Source: Liolophura sinensis (taxonomy: Eukaryota > Mollusca > Polyplacophora > Chitonida > Chitonidae). From it: a DNA stretch of 64,000 nt. The DNA is taken from contig NC_088304.1 in the NCBI RefSeq assembly GCF_032854445.1, forward strand, positions 13,839,704 through 13,903,703, read 5' to 3'. Shown here in pieces: positions 48,443-59,159 of the stretch. Every line of letters begins with the position of its first letter. Position 1 is the stretch's first letter. The notes beneath the pieces were generated by a model that worked only from the letters and a program-made list of their open reading frames with translations, searched no databases and had not been told where the DNA came from. A program made the translations under genes and the position numbers.

Positions 48443-51400
48443 ACACCATCTTGCCAGTCATCCATCAACTTGTACTTCCCAACACACACTTCACACCCAT
48501 AACAATTCTATAATATTTGACAAGCTTTTCCATAGTCAGCAAAACTGTTATAATTTTTTTTACCATTTTAATTTTACTTTAAAGGCATTTGATGGTTTTA
48601 CTGTTCCATGTGTTTTTAAGATATTTTTTAACACTTCCATAACCACAGTCTTAAGTAATGTTGCCTGTCCTTCCTACTGCAGCTTCAAATAATATTGTGC
48701 AGGGTCTGTAGTACTAGAATGAGATATTTAATTTGACAGAAAAATTCCTGAAAGTGAACTGAAATAGTCACGTCTCAACATTTGATGCGTTTACCATGAT
48801 ATCAATAAACAAATCATCCCTGCCAATCACAAATATATTTTATCAACCATTTTAGGTCATTTCCTCTTTTTAAAGATCAAGCTGTTTGTTATAAATGACA
48901 ATTCCATTTTATACAGAAAGTGATGACGCACAGTCTACAACATCATCCATGATTTCGGCTGAATTCTATCACCCATGAAGAGTTAATATCATTCATCTAT
49001 CGAACCAATAGATGAAAGGCAAATAATTCCTCCAAATGCTAACATCCAAAGCATACTTCTTGTAAAATGACAAAATCAAAAACCTTCCATGTCAGACCAT
49101 GCATCCATAGAACTCAAATATATCAAACAACGTCCATTCATTGTGCACATGTATTTTTCCTCTAATAAGAAAAAATTTTCAGTTATAGCCCTTGGCCGAG
49201 ATTGGCATAGCGCCATCTGGATGTTGTTTGAAGGAAGGTAAGTGACATATAGCCCTTTGAGTTATACCGCTGAGTTATCCCCCCTTACACAACATCCATA
49301 TGGCGCCATGCCTATCTCAGCCAAGGGCCATAACTCAGTACTATTTCCCATTTTATGACAAACTTATTTCAAATCCCTTTCTGCCTGACCAATTTACACA
49401 CATGGATAACAATCCAGAAGCCTTATTAAGCACAATACACATTTTTTTTAACCCTAACAGTTCAAGAATATCACAAGCAATCAGACAAGTTCATCTCTGT
49501 TCCACACAGCTAACACAAAACAAAAATCGACACTTTGTGACAATTAGGAGTATTTTGATCAAGTCTACCTATACCACATAATTAAGTACGGTACTCAATC
49601 TTTTAAATCTCCGACTCGGCTAAAGTAACATATGCATTTTGATTTTTGCTCAGGAAAGTATTTGCAAGGTATCTCCTCTTAGTGCAGATATGTGTTACCT
49701 TGTTTTGCGTGTAAAAAAATTGTTTCAGGGACACAGTCCCAGTAAAAAAAACAACAAAACAAAAACAATCTTGAAAACGTACATACTAGCTATTTTCATA
49801 TTCTCATTGAACACCTGATGACCCTCAACGAATGATTTTCCCAACTAGTATCTGTATAGTTCAAGGATGATGTAAAGCACATCCTTGAAAAACATCGATG
49901 CTGTATCAAAACTATGCTCTTTTCATAATTACATTGTGTAATTTCATACACAATTTTCATAATTTCATGATTTATCAAGACTGACTGGTGAAGGAAAAAG
50001 TGAAGCAAATAATACTGATACAAAAAATGCTACAGTATAACAAAGAAACAAAACCATACACAGCAAAACACAGCAAGACTACATGTGTGATTTTAAGTAT
50101 TGTAACCAATCAAAAAGACTAGGACTGAATCAATATGCCTAGAACGCTTAAAAAAAAAAAAGAGGTTTTTAAAATTTTAAGAGATCAAGCTCGGGTAAAT
50201 CGTCAAACATTTCTAACAACAGAAATATGCTTAAACCATCCCTAAGCGGTACATGAGCAGTGCATGTGTACATTTAAGGTACCTAAACATTCAGATTTAA
50301 TAAGCAAAACTTTAACCTACTGTACATAAATGTACCTACTTGTGCTAACCTCGTGTTGTACCTTCAACGGACACCTAGTTTGCCAAATAAAGTGTCAGTC
50401 TAATCAATTTACTATTCCCTATCTGGTTTACACCAAAACCCCTTTTGGTTGGTTCAGATGACAGACTACAGTATTTCATCCATAGTTTGGGTTGTAAAAA
50501 ATTAACATTCTGGTTCACATAAAGGCTTTTAAATAAATGTTTTTGACGCTAACACATAATTTTTCCCATATGAGAGTAATCAACTTAACAAAAAACTCTC
50601 AAGTGGCCGTATAATAAGGCTGACTCAATCAGAAGCAAAATGTGATAAAAAGCTAAACTTTTCGTCATACACCATTTGCAGAGTGACATTTTCCAGGTTT
50701 GGAAGCTTGCAGTCAGCACAAGAAGATCTTCTTTGATAAAATCTATCAAGACCTTAAAATTATGTCGTGTTACCAAAATTTTCTGCATCTCCTCTCTGTT
50801 TCTAAAATTAAATTTTACTTTTACTTATATAACGTAGATGTATAAAAGTCTTTCCATGAAATCAGAATGTTTTCTTAGTGAAGAGATGAACAAAAAGAAA
50901 AAGCAACCTCATACAATTTTGAACACTTCAAAGCTCAATCCCAGACATCTTCACATAGTGCTAAAGGAGAACGCAAAATAAACATCAGCAAAAAAAACTT
51001 CTCCACATTCAATGCTTTTGTTGCTAAGAGAAATCACAGCATCAGCATTTCTTACAACCATCTGAAGCCAATGACTGGTGTGAATTTCCATGTTCAATAA
51101 AAACAAAAAGAAAAAAAAATGTTTGCTAGGAGCAAGCAAATTTTGCCCTTGATGTATGGATGAACTTCCTTTCAACATGTTTTGGGCTGTGAAGGAGACT
51201 TTCACTATTGAGCTTTCTTTGGTGAGTTCTGGCTGGAATAATGGAAACCAAAGACATGAAGATCTCACTATACATATACAATATCTTGGTTTGTATGTTT
51301 AACAGAAAACATGCATACACATATACTATAGCAATGAAAGAACGTGGCATTGGGTATTTATCATTTACTCACTCCATTTCATGAACTTCTGGCAAATTCT

Positions 51401-52227
51401 GAGGGTCACATGAATCCACATAATTAAAGGAAGCAGTCGGAACAGAAAGTGAAACTGAAAGTCCATAGTGTCACATAATTCATACAAAATCACTTTCACG
51501 CCCTCCTTTTGGAATTAAAATCATGCCTTGTTTTCCACTGAACGTCATGTGACATTTTTCCCGCATGCATTCAGTTTGAGTTTTCTTCTTATCAGTTTCT
51601 ATTGGGAATGACATTGATCAGTCAAAAAACGACACTGATTGAAAACAATGGCATGAAAACAACGGCATGAAAACAATGGCATGAACTCAATATTCAAACA
51701 AGGGTACTTCTGCTAGTTTTGATCTATGTATGTACAAATACCATGTAACAGAACAACACATGTCTACAGACACTGGTCTGTAAAAACAGTTTCTTAAAGT
51801 CTTCATGCTCGAAACGTCTACTCCTCTCTTCCTTGCCTAGATGCAATAAGTGACTGCACAACGATAACGAACCTACCACTTGCCACACAAGGTAATACGC
51901 ATGTTTCGAGACATGACGTTACGACGACAGAGTGATGTCCCTTTATGATATGACGTTGTCACTTTACACATTTTACAAGGATTACACTGATCTTCTGAAT
52001 TGTGTTCATGTGTGAATTAGCGTTCCCCAATATTGCACAAAACATGATGTTCTGCCAGTACTTTGATCTAAACACCATCACTGCCATGTTAAAAGATAGG
52101 CAAGCAGCCCTAATGTGCCATAAAGTGGCGATGTCTTTTTGCACCGAGACGTCATTCTGTTGTTGTAAAGGCGTAACTCGAAAACTGCATATTGACATTT
52201 TCTCCTTCTCCCAAAGTGTCGGCAGGC
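47553..52227. other. Intergenic DNA downstream of NF1
   Basis: TA run 48399-48438, a fold-back element at 49182-49334 and a short ACAATGGCATGAAA repeat at 51643-51685. Frames at 50585, 50951 and 51959-52275 are not convincing. Part of this may be NF1 3'UTR. Confidence 0.45.
49182..49334. repeat. Fold-back element, 46-bp arms
   Basis: 49182-49227 and 49289-49334 are reverse complements at 41 of 46 positions around a 61-base loop. Arms contain AGCCCTTGGCCGAGATTGGC and GCGCCATCTGGATGTTGT. Confidence 0.85.
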
Positions 52228-52520
52228 AACAAATGACCTAAAATCTGGCACCACAAACTGCATTTTTAGTGGCAAACAAATGTCATAAAACTTTCGGGGC
52301 TAAAATTTACATTTTTCCAGTAGGCTATAATCCTATCTTCCGAACAGAAAAACCTGAAAACACCTTTCAATACAGATCAACAACCTTCTAAGAATCAGGA
52401 AAAAATAGGCAACTTACATTTTTCCAGTAGGCTATAATCCTACCTTCCAAACAAAAAACCTGAAAACACCTTTCAATAAAGATCAACAACCTTCTAAGAA
52501 TCTGGCAAAAATAGGCAAGC
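52228..52520 (+). mobile_element. MITE family 2 copy with internal duplication
   Basis: Begins CAACAAATGACCTAAAATC (terminal motif). The part from TTACATTTTTCCAGTAGGCT to CTAAGAATCAGG is present twice, about 112 bp apart. Probably within the NF1 3'UTR. Confidence 0.8.
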
Positions 52521-52578
52521 TGATCTGATTTCATTTACTGCGTAACTACAAGTTAGTACCACATGTAGCCCTGTTTAC

Positions 52579-52899
52579 TCAGTCCATGGGGTCAAACAGT
52601 TTTTTGCTGTCCTTTCGCTTCAGACTTCCTGGTCGGTTCTTGCTGGCCAAGTGAGCTGCAGTGCTATGTCTGAGCCTGCCCGTGTTGCACAGCCCGTCTA
52701 TGCTGTCCTTGTCCGTGGGAGAATGAAGACTGGTGACACTAAGGCTGGACATGGAGCTGGAGAGGTTCAGATTAGGGGCGATGCCGAGGGAGCTGGGGTA
52801 GGGGTTCTGGACATCCAGGTCATCCCCGGGCAGACAGGTCTCTACCATCGCCTCTAGACAGTTCACAAACAGCTCTGCGGTGTCGCTGTGATGAGCTGA
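52579..52899 (-). CDS. NF1: NF1 terminal coding exon with stop, 321 bp
   Basis: Acceptor TTTGGCACAG. It encodes 106 residues and a TGA: SAHHSDTAELFVNCLEAMVE, then PGDDLDV, NPYPSSLGIAPNLNLSSSM, a Ser-rich tract and a basic end SLKRKDSKKLFDPMD. Human neurofibromin has YAELIVKFLDALIDTYLPG...NLNLSNSMTSL...SFKRNSIKKIV, so order and length agree. An alternative AG four bases downstream would also fit if the micro-exon were skipped. I did not find a convincing AATAAA on the minus strand close to the stop. The 3'UTR probably includes the repeat at 52228-52520. Confidence 0.95.
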   Translation of the reverse strand, partial: SAHHSDTAELFVNCLEAMVETCLPGDDLDVQNPYPSSLGIAPNLNLSSSMSSLSVTSLHSPTDKDSIDGLCNTGRLRHSTAAHLASKNRPGSLKRKDSKKLFDPMD

Positions 52900-53680
52900 C
52901 TGTGCCAAATTGAAAGATTAATCAGTCTCATGTCTTAACAGTCTAGAGGCATGACTCAATCTCTTAACGGTTTTTTTTTTTTAAATATACTGATATCCTA
53001 TATCACACTTTCCAAATATTAACACAAAAGGTCCAAAAATAAGAATTTTAAACCTTAAATTTTAAAATTTACGTTCTGATATTAATCAAAACTATCTCAA
53101 ATTGGCCAAGGTCATTCAAAGTCAATATTTAAATAGTCATTTGAATACCTGTTTTTTGTCATCAGATTATGTTTATACAACATATATTAAGTATCTACAG
53201 TTAAATAATTATGGGGAAATTGTCTCAGGTAAAGCTAAAGTCTGATGCAAGTTGCTGTATCAGCATTACCAACTTATATTAAAATGAACCGCATCACCTT
53301 GGAAACCATGAATTCTACAATTCTTTTCTTTCACTTATTCACTGGAGTTCAATTTAAACAAACAATGTCGGTAAGATTTCTGAAGTTCAGAAAACTACCA
53401 TACCTTCCACATCAATTACTGGAAAAATCCTTCTAATAAAAGGCCAAAGGCTTAATGTGCCAGAATGGCCCTAATTCGGGCCTACGGCCTAACCTGTCAA
53501 GGGTCACAACATGTCCTGTGGGGGTTCCAAACTTTAATATAACTCCTTTACTGACAGTAGTTACATGAAAGCTTAAATGCCAAAAATTCAAACTGTTGCC
53601 TAAAATGGCTTACTGATTCTTGATGTGTAAAGTAAAAGAAATAAACCTTAAACAAAAGACTAAATAGTAAACTGTATCAC

Positions 53681-53727
53681 CTTTGTGAAAGTCCCAGCAA
53701 ATCTCCACAACCCTCCGAATCCAATGG
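53681..53727 (-). CDS. NF1: NF1 micro-exon (GLWRFAG), 47 bp
   Basis: A 47-bp exon found from the phase gap between its neighbours. The acceptor is ATATTTCAG and the donor AAAG|GTGATA (a non-consensus A at +4). It encodes AIGFGGLWRFAGTFTK, matching human SFGFNGLWRFAGPFSK. Two bases complete the previous codon and 45 follow, so phase 1 in, 0 out. It is too short and lacks an ATG, so simple ORF searches miss it. Confidence 0.93.
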
Positions 53728-54345
53728 CTGAAATATAATATATACAACACTCTATACGTGGCCTTATCCCAAAGTCGTAAGTTTGTCAAAACTTTCAACT
53801 CTGTATATAATTTATATCAGACATCTGATGTTATCTTGAAATTCAAAAAAAAAAAAAAAAAAATCCATTAGTTATCAAATAGCCAAACTGGATTAGCACA
53901 TCCACCTGAATATTTGAATATTCATAGTTTTGCAGTGATGTCACAGCTGCTCTGAGCCAATCAACAGCACACTTTTTGGTCATGTGACTGAAGTACTGGA
54001 GGTGAAAAAAAAAAGCAAATTTAACCCAGAGACATGCACTGAAGAAGATTTTGGCATAAAAAAAATTAAAATTATAGCTTTTAAGGACAAAATTCTTTCA
54101 GGAAAAGTACTCAGAATGTGTCTAGCTTTCAAAGATGATTATCTCATTTCCCTGTCGTACTTACAACTTTAAAAAGTGGCAAAAATCAATATTTTGCCCC
54201 ATGTTTTTTTATCACCTTCTGTTCTTTGTGAGGAACCTGGGTGCTTAAAACTATGAATAGGTGTCTGCTACCTTGAGAAGAGAAACAAATGTAGTATGAT
54301 GCGTTGAGTAAATCTATTGGTCACAAAAGAGTGGACTTTTCTTAC

Positions 54346-54485
54346 CTTGAAGACTGGAGAGTGTCTGTTGGGAGGAGTCCTCACAAGCTATCATATTCTG
54401 AATGATGCTCTGCACAGCGTTCAGGATGACCTGATCATGGCATAGGGACAGCACGGTGTTGATCTTGGCGTCCAATAGACTGTGT
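54346..54485 (-). CDS. NF1: NF1 coding exon (LLDAKINTVLSLC), 140 bp
   Basis: Acceptor TTTGTTACAG and donor CAAG|GTAAGA. With the carried AT it reads IHSLLDAKINTVLSLCHDQ then VILNAVQSIIQNMIACEDSS and QQTLSSLQ. Human: HNLLDSKINTLLSLCQDPNLLNPIHGIVQSVV...SYLQ. Phase 2 in, 1 out, which predicts a following exon that starts with two bases; the micro-exon at 53681-53727 satisfies this. Confidence 0.95.
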
Positions 54486-55107
54486 CTGTAACAAAACAAA
54501 GAGGAACATGGTCACCAGTCAGTGGCATGCAAGTTTCCAACATATATACCTATGACACCAGAGAGTCACGATATTGTTTAATTATTTTATTATTATTTTT
54601 TTTTTTATGATAATGTTATTCACCATGAATTTCAAATAGATTATATTCAATGCAGAACGGTGGAAAATGGCAGTATTAAAGTTACTTCTTCTGTCCCAAA
54701 ATATACATTGCTCGAATATTTAGTACAAAAAAAACCAAGGTGGTACATTATAAGATATTATTTGTCTATTAAAAAAAGAGAGAAAGCTTTTGGTAGATTT
54801 GGTAGCAAAAGCTACAAAAGAGCTCACCTGTGGTAGGAACAATAACACAAAACTTACGCAATAAAGTACTGAAGTGGTAAACGTGGTACATTTGGTAATT
54901 CATGGTAATATCAATACCTGTTTTACTTTCAAAGATAACAACCCCCCAACATTTACTTTCACACTACTTCCCCCGTTACAGAAGCTGATGCCAGTGCTCC
55001 GGGTATGACATAAGTGATGTCTGTACTATATACAAGTGAGCTAAAAAGTAGAGATCTTTTTTAGTCCCGAGTTACAAGTGATGAGGTGAAGATTAGTATT
55101 AACTTAC

Positions 55108-55208
55108 ATCACAGGAAAGACTTTGGGGAAAACCACAGAAGCTTCAGCTAGGTATTCGTACAAGATTCTGGCCTCATTCTCATCAGTCGTGTTCCGCACC
55201 AAGGTAGC
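55108..55208 (-). CDS. NF1: NF1 coding exon (YEYLAEASVVFPKVFPV), 101 bp
   Basis: Acceptor TCTGTTTCAG and donor GAT|GTAAGT. It encodes ATLVRNTTDENEARILYEY then LAEASVVFPKVFPV plus AT. The YEYLAEASVVFPKVFPV stretch is identical to human neurofibromin as I remember it. Phase 0 in, 2 out. Confidence 0.96.
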
Positions 55209-55448
55209 CTGAAACAGAAAGAATCAGTATCAAGATTTATTATTGATTTGATTATAAATTAAAGTACAATCATGTAGATTCAAGGTCAGTCACATTGACC
55301 AAAGTCTAATTTTGTCATAAGAGTTAAATAGCCAAATACATCCATGAATTCTGACATGCCAAAGATCAGGAGAGACATCAACTTTCTCATCAGATTCCTG
55401 AGCTAAATTCAACAAAATTAAAAAGGAGCCATTATATATTCAGACCAA

Positions 55449-55553
55449 CAATGACCTTGACATGACCTTAGCTGAATGGTTAGCAATGACCTTGACATGA
55501 CCTTACCAGAATGGTTAGCAATGACCTTGACATGACCTTACCAGAACAGTTAG
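55449..55553. repeat. 35-bp triplication spanning an NF1 splice donor
   Basis: CAATGACCTTGACATGACCT starts at 55449, 55484 and 55519. The third unit includes the real donor and 12 exonic bases; the second retains an identical donor; the first has it mutated. Confidence 0.95.
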
Positions 55554-55799
55554 GACGAATGCTTGCGTCGGGTAATCTGTCAGCACTTCTGGGTCAAGCA
55601 ATACATTATTTTCATTGGACACTGAGCCTCGCCCACTACGCACCACACTCAAAACTGTCTTCCCAGAATCCATTAGCTTCTTAGATCCCGGGATGGGCAT
55701 TGAACTGCTGCGCGTTTTAAACAACGGTGGTTTGGAATTTGGCTCGAGGTCCAGACTTCGCCAGGACTTTGGATTGCAGGAATTTGTGTTGATTTGTTG
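55542..55799 (-). CDS. NF1: NF1 coding exon (NVLLD.EVLTD), 258 bp
   Basis: Acceptor TTCTTTTCAG and donor CTG|GTAAGG. The 86 codons begin QQINTNSCNPKSWRSLDLE, include a basic/Ser stretch (KTRSSSMPIPGSKK) and end SNENNVLLDPEVLTDYP then TQAFVLTVL. Human has SESNVLLDEEVLTDPKIQALLLTVL. Phase 0/0. The exon's last 12 bp and donor belong to a 35-bp tandem triplication extending into the intron (55449-55553). One decoy copy keeps an identical TCTG|GTAAGG donor. Confidence 0.94.
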
Positions 55800-55905
55800 C
55801 TGAAAAGAACAGTTTTATTTATTTTTTCACATTCTTTTGGCGAGTGTTGAAAGGCGTTGAAAGGCGAAAACTATGGTGGGTTTTATGAGCCATACTGATG
55901 GTATC

Positions 55906-56075
55906 TAGGAACTCTGACGTCACATCACTTTTTTTTTTTCCAGATGTTCACCAGAAGGAAGGAATTTTTAGGAACATTGCTTCAGTAATCTTTAACTCAT
56001 GGATAAAAAGAGTTATTCCAACATTCAATGTCATGATTAGAGTTGGATAAACTTCCTGTGACGTCAGAGTTCCTA
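55906..56075. mobile_element. MITE with perfect 19-bp inverted ends
   Basis: TAGGAACTCTGACGTCACA (55906-55924) is exactly reverse-complemented at 56057-56075. Read as TA target duplication plus a 17-bp TIR it resembles Tc1/mariner-type MITEs. It lies in an NF1 intron. Confidence 0.85.
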
Positions 56076-56269
56076 ACCTCTGATAGAAGTCAAATGTGTG
56101 AGCCCCTTTCACTCTTTTAACAAAAACCTAAAAAAACTGATGCGTGTATATTTATGCATAGTTTTAAGCGGTCTACTTAGTGATGCTTACTTTGTAGAGG
56201 TTTTTGGAGGTCTTTTCCTTTAAGACATACATGTACACGTACCAGTAAAAATAGTCACAATCGTTTGAA

Positions 56270-56635
56270 TGGGGGTGAGTGAGTGAGTGCTTGAGGTTTA
56301 ATGTCGTACTTAACAATTTTTCAGTCATATGACGACAAAGGACTCCTTAGGGTGCATGCAATGCCCCTTCTTGTTGCAGGACGGATTTCCACCCATCCTT
56401 TATCTAGTGCTGTTTCACTGAAATGCCTTACCAAAGGCAAGTACGCTGCCCGCCTGAGCCATTATACTTATACCGGTCAACCAGTCGTTGCACTATCCCC
56501 TTCATGCTGAAGGTCAAGCGAGGAAGTTACAAATTCCTCTCTTAAGATCTTAGGTGTGACTTGACCCAGGACTGACCCTGGATGTACTGCTCCCAAAGCC
56601 GACACTACCAACTGTGCTATCGGGGCCGGTCCCGT
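56270..56635 (-). mobile_element. SINE-B, near full length (sense to NF1)
   Basis: GGGTGAGTGAGTGAGTGCTT, CAGTCATATGACGACAAAGG, then tRNA-like end ACCAACTGTGCTATCGGGGC. Second copy of the 16.7-kb family. Confidence 0.87.
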
Positions 56636-57189
56636 TTGAATGGGAGGTTTGTGGACAAGATACAGTCCAAGTCATGTTAGAATGCGTGACATTTCAGTGC
56701 TAGTGTACTAGCTACATGTTATATGACCACGCATATTATGATAATTGTGACGCGATAAAGGAAAGAAGAACAAGAGTTCAAATCTATGGACCTCTTTTGT
56801 CACAGTGGGACGGACTTTCACGAGTTCCCCATAGCTGGAGACACTTCCCACAAATGTACGTGTAAAATTAATACACTGGTTTAATATCAGATTTAAGCAT
56901 TACACATGAACAAATTACCTGTGTATAGTGAAATTGTTTAACCATATATAAACAATTGTGAACTCAGAAAATAATATTCAAACCTTGAGTTTGATAGCAT
57001 CAACACATGTACAAAATCAAAAGAATATGCTGATGAAATATTTCATTTTTTTTTCTAATACCGAATGAAACAAGAAAATGAAACATTCCAACTTCCTTCT
57101 TTTTTTTTTTCAAATAAGGACAGAGCCACAAACTCATTATAAAGCCACATTATTTTTCAGTTATTATCATTACTAATATTAAAGACCAT

Positions 57190-57471
57190 TTTATTTATTT
57201 ATTTATTTATTTATTTATTTGATTGGTGTTTTACGCCATACTCAAGAATATTTCACTTATACGACGACGGCCAGCATTATGGTGGGTGGAAACTGGGCAC
57301 AGGCCGGGGGAAACCCATGACCATCCGCAGGTTGATGCCAGACTTTCCCACTTACGGCTGGAGAGGAAGCCAGCATGTGCTGGACTTGAACTCACAGCGA
57401 CTGCATAGGTGAGGGGTTTCTGGGTTACTACGCTGCACTAGCGCGCTAACCGACTGAGCCACGGAGGCCCC
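57190..57471 (-). mobile_element. SINE-A, full length, 34 bp from NF1 donor
   Basis: Long TTTA tail at the left; head ending ACTGAGCCACGGAGGCCCC at the right. It lies in the same orientation as NF1, immediately after exon 57506-58017. Confidence 0.95.
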
Positions 57472-57505
57472 ACATCATTTTATTTAAATGAATCTGAATC
57501 CATAC

Positions 57506-58017
57506 CTGTGACTGTGACATGTGGGTGTTTTTCTGCATCCTGGCAGCCGCCACCGCATTCTGGTCCAGCAGGTCCCAGCTCTTCTGCCTTCGGGCAATGG
57601 CTAGCGGCGGGCAGGGGGGCGATGCACCCAGCTGGGGCGGGGGTATGGGTGAAGCAGTTTGTGTCTGAGGGGGCAAGGACTGACCAGCTGGGGCGCTGGA
57701 TGAGTGGGGGCACGTCACCTGAGGGGATGGAACAGAGTTCATTGTTATACCTGTCCCTGGGAAAGATGAAGACGTGAGCTGAGATGGGCCACTGTGGAAC
57801 CCTGGGACCCCCGTGTGGGTGCAAGGCCCCGGGGGAGGGTGGGAGCTCCCCGGGGGTGGGGCCTGGTTTATACAGGAATTGGCTAACACCCCCATGGATG
57901 GCTGGGAGAGTTCCCCACTAATGCTCTCGTTGGAGGCGGATTCTGTCATCGTATATTGGGTCGTCCTGTGTTTAAGATGACACCGACTTCTAACCTCCTC
58001 CGATACGGACACCAAAG
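57506..58017 (-). CDS. NF1: NF1 coding exon with long Pro/Ser-rich tail segment, 512 bp
   Basis: Acceptor TTGTTTACAG and donor CACAG|GTATGG. It opens with ALVSVSEEVRSRCHLKHR, matching human ALLTVSEEVRSRCSLKHR. About 110 residues of low-complexity Pro/Ser/Gly sequence follow (PPPGSSHPPPGP, SPIPPPQLGASPPCPP). Near the end RRQKSWDLLDQ resembles human TRKSFDHLISD, just before the nuclear-localisation region of the vertebrate protein. The Pro-rich middle has no counterpart I recall and is GC-rich compared with surrounding introns. Phase 1 in, 0 out. A full-length SINE starts 34 bp beyond the donor. Confidence 0.92.
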
Positions 58018-58254
58018 CTGTAAACAAGGAATACAGATGCAAACTGTAGACATTAAAGTATTAATTATAGATCAGAAGAAATGACTTTTGATGATTTATT
58101 TTGCACTTAATTCTTTAAAGCTTGAATGAAAACTTCGTTTATGAAGACTGCTTTTTGCCAGGTACAGGTCAAAAATCCTGATACAACCTTTTAAGTTGAA
58201 AAAGCAAGAGCCTGGTTTGAACACGTGTTAGTTTAGTAGCAGCAGTCTGAACTA

Positions 58255-58420
58255 CCATAAATGACCTAAAATTTTGTCCAATTTGGTTGATTTTGAGAGT
58301 TCTATTAACCTGAAGGTAAGATGATATGTTGTTGGAAAAGTATAAATTTCCACACCAAACGTAATATTATATGACATTAATTTGCCTGTAAAAATGTACT
58401 TTTTGGGATGAAATTTAAAG
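58255..58420 (-). mobile_element. MITE family 2 copy (antisense)
   Basis: AAATGACCTAAAATTTTGTC at the left and TTTAAAGTCATTT at the right are inverted termini. The body contains GAAGGTAAGATGATATGTTG. Confidence 0.78.
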
Positions 58421-58436
58421 TCATTTAGCCACTCAC

Positions 58437-58480
58437 CTGCCAAATACGGAACTGTCTGTGGAGTGACTTCAAATTTGTCC
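58437..58480 (-). CDS. NF1: NF1 coding exon (DKFEV), 44 bp
   Basis: A small exon between a TTTCCAG acceptor and a GCAG|GTGAGT donor. After the shared Arg codon it gives DKFEVTPQTVPYLA, matching human DKFEVNTQSVAYLA. Phase 2 in and 1 out; the following exon supplies CT to complete Ala. Both splice sites are strong. Confidence 0.93.
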
Positions 58481-59159
58481 CTGGAAACACAAACATCGAT
58501 ACTAAAAGTTTACAAATTATACACACACAGCACTATTAGCGTCCGAGATACACATAAAAGTTGATCTACCTTACTATTCATATTACATATTAACAGCTAG
58601 CGATATTCCGATTCTGTAATAAAGGTTATTCTTTAAGCCTTTTTTTTTAAGATACACTCGGCAGCCACACCTCAGTAGGTTACTGTTTCTGGTATATGGC
58701 ATCCTACATTTAGTTGTATGAATAAAATACAGAGAAACAGTCAAAGCTTCTTGAGCTGTTTGAGAAACAATGACCTTATGTTTGTGAATGCCAGTTCCGC
58801 CACACTGCAGCCATATCGTGGCGAGAATACGTTAAAACAAGGAGATGGTATACGGTTTCTAATGCAACAAGATCATCCAAAATCAAACAAAATATACATT
58901 AATACAAATTATTATAACCAGCTAAAATTACCTACTCTGTGAAATTGCTTAATTGTGATTTAGCTATGCATGCCACTCACACATGTACATCACTCTGTCA
59001 ACCTGTAATGGGCTTGCTTGTATGCTATGAACCAAGCCACCAAATACCAAAACTGCCCCTCTCATGGTCCTTGGCATACCCTAGTCAGGATGATCAAACT
59101 TTTTCGTACACGAACAGTTCTATTTGACCATCAGCTTTTGCGGAGTCAGCAACATTTCT

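Noticed and set aside
57508-57824. Alternative frames over the Pro-rich NF1 exon
   Set aside because: Shadows of the GC-rich coding exon; only the NF1 frame fits phases and homology.
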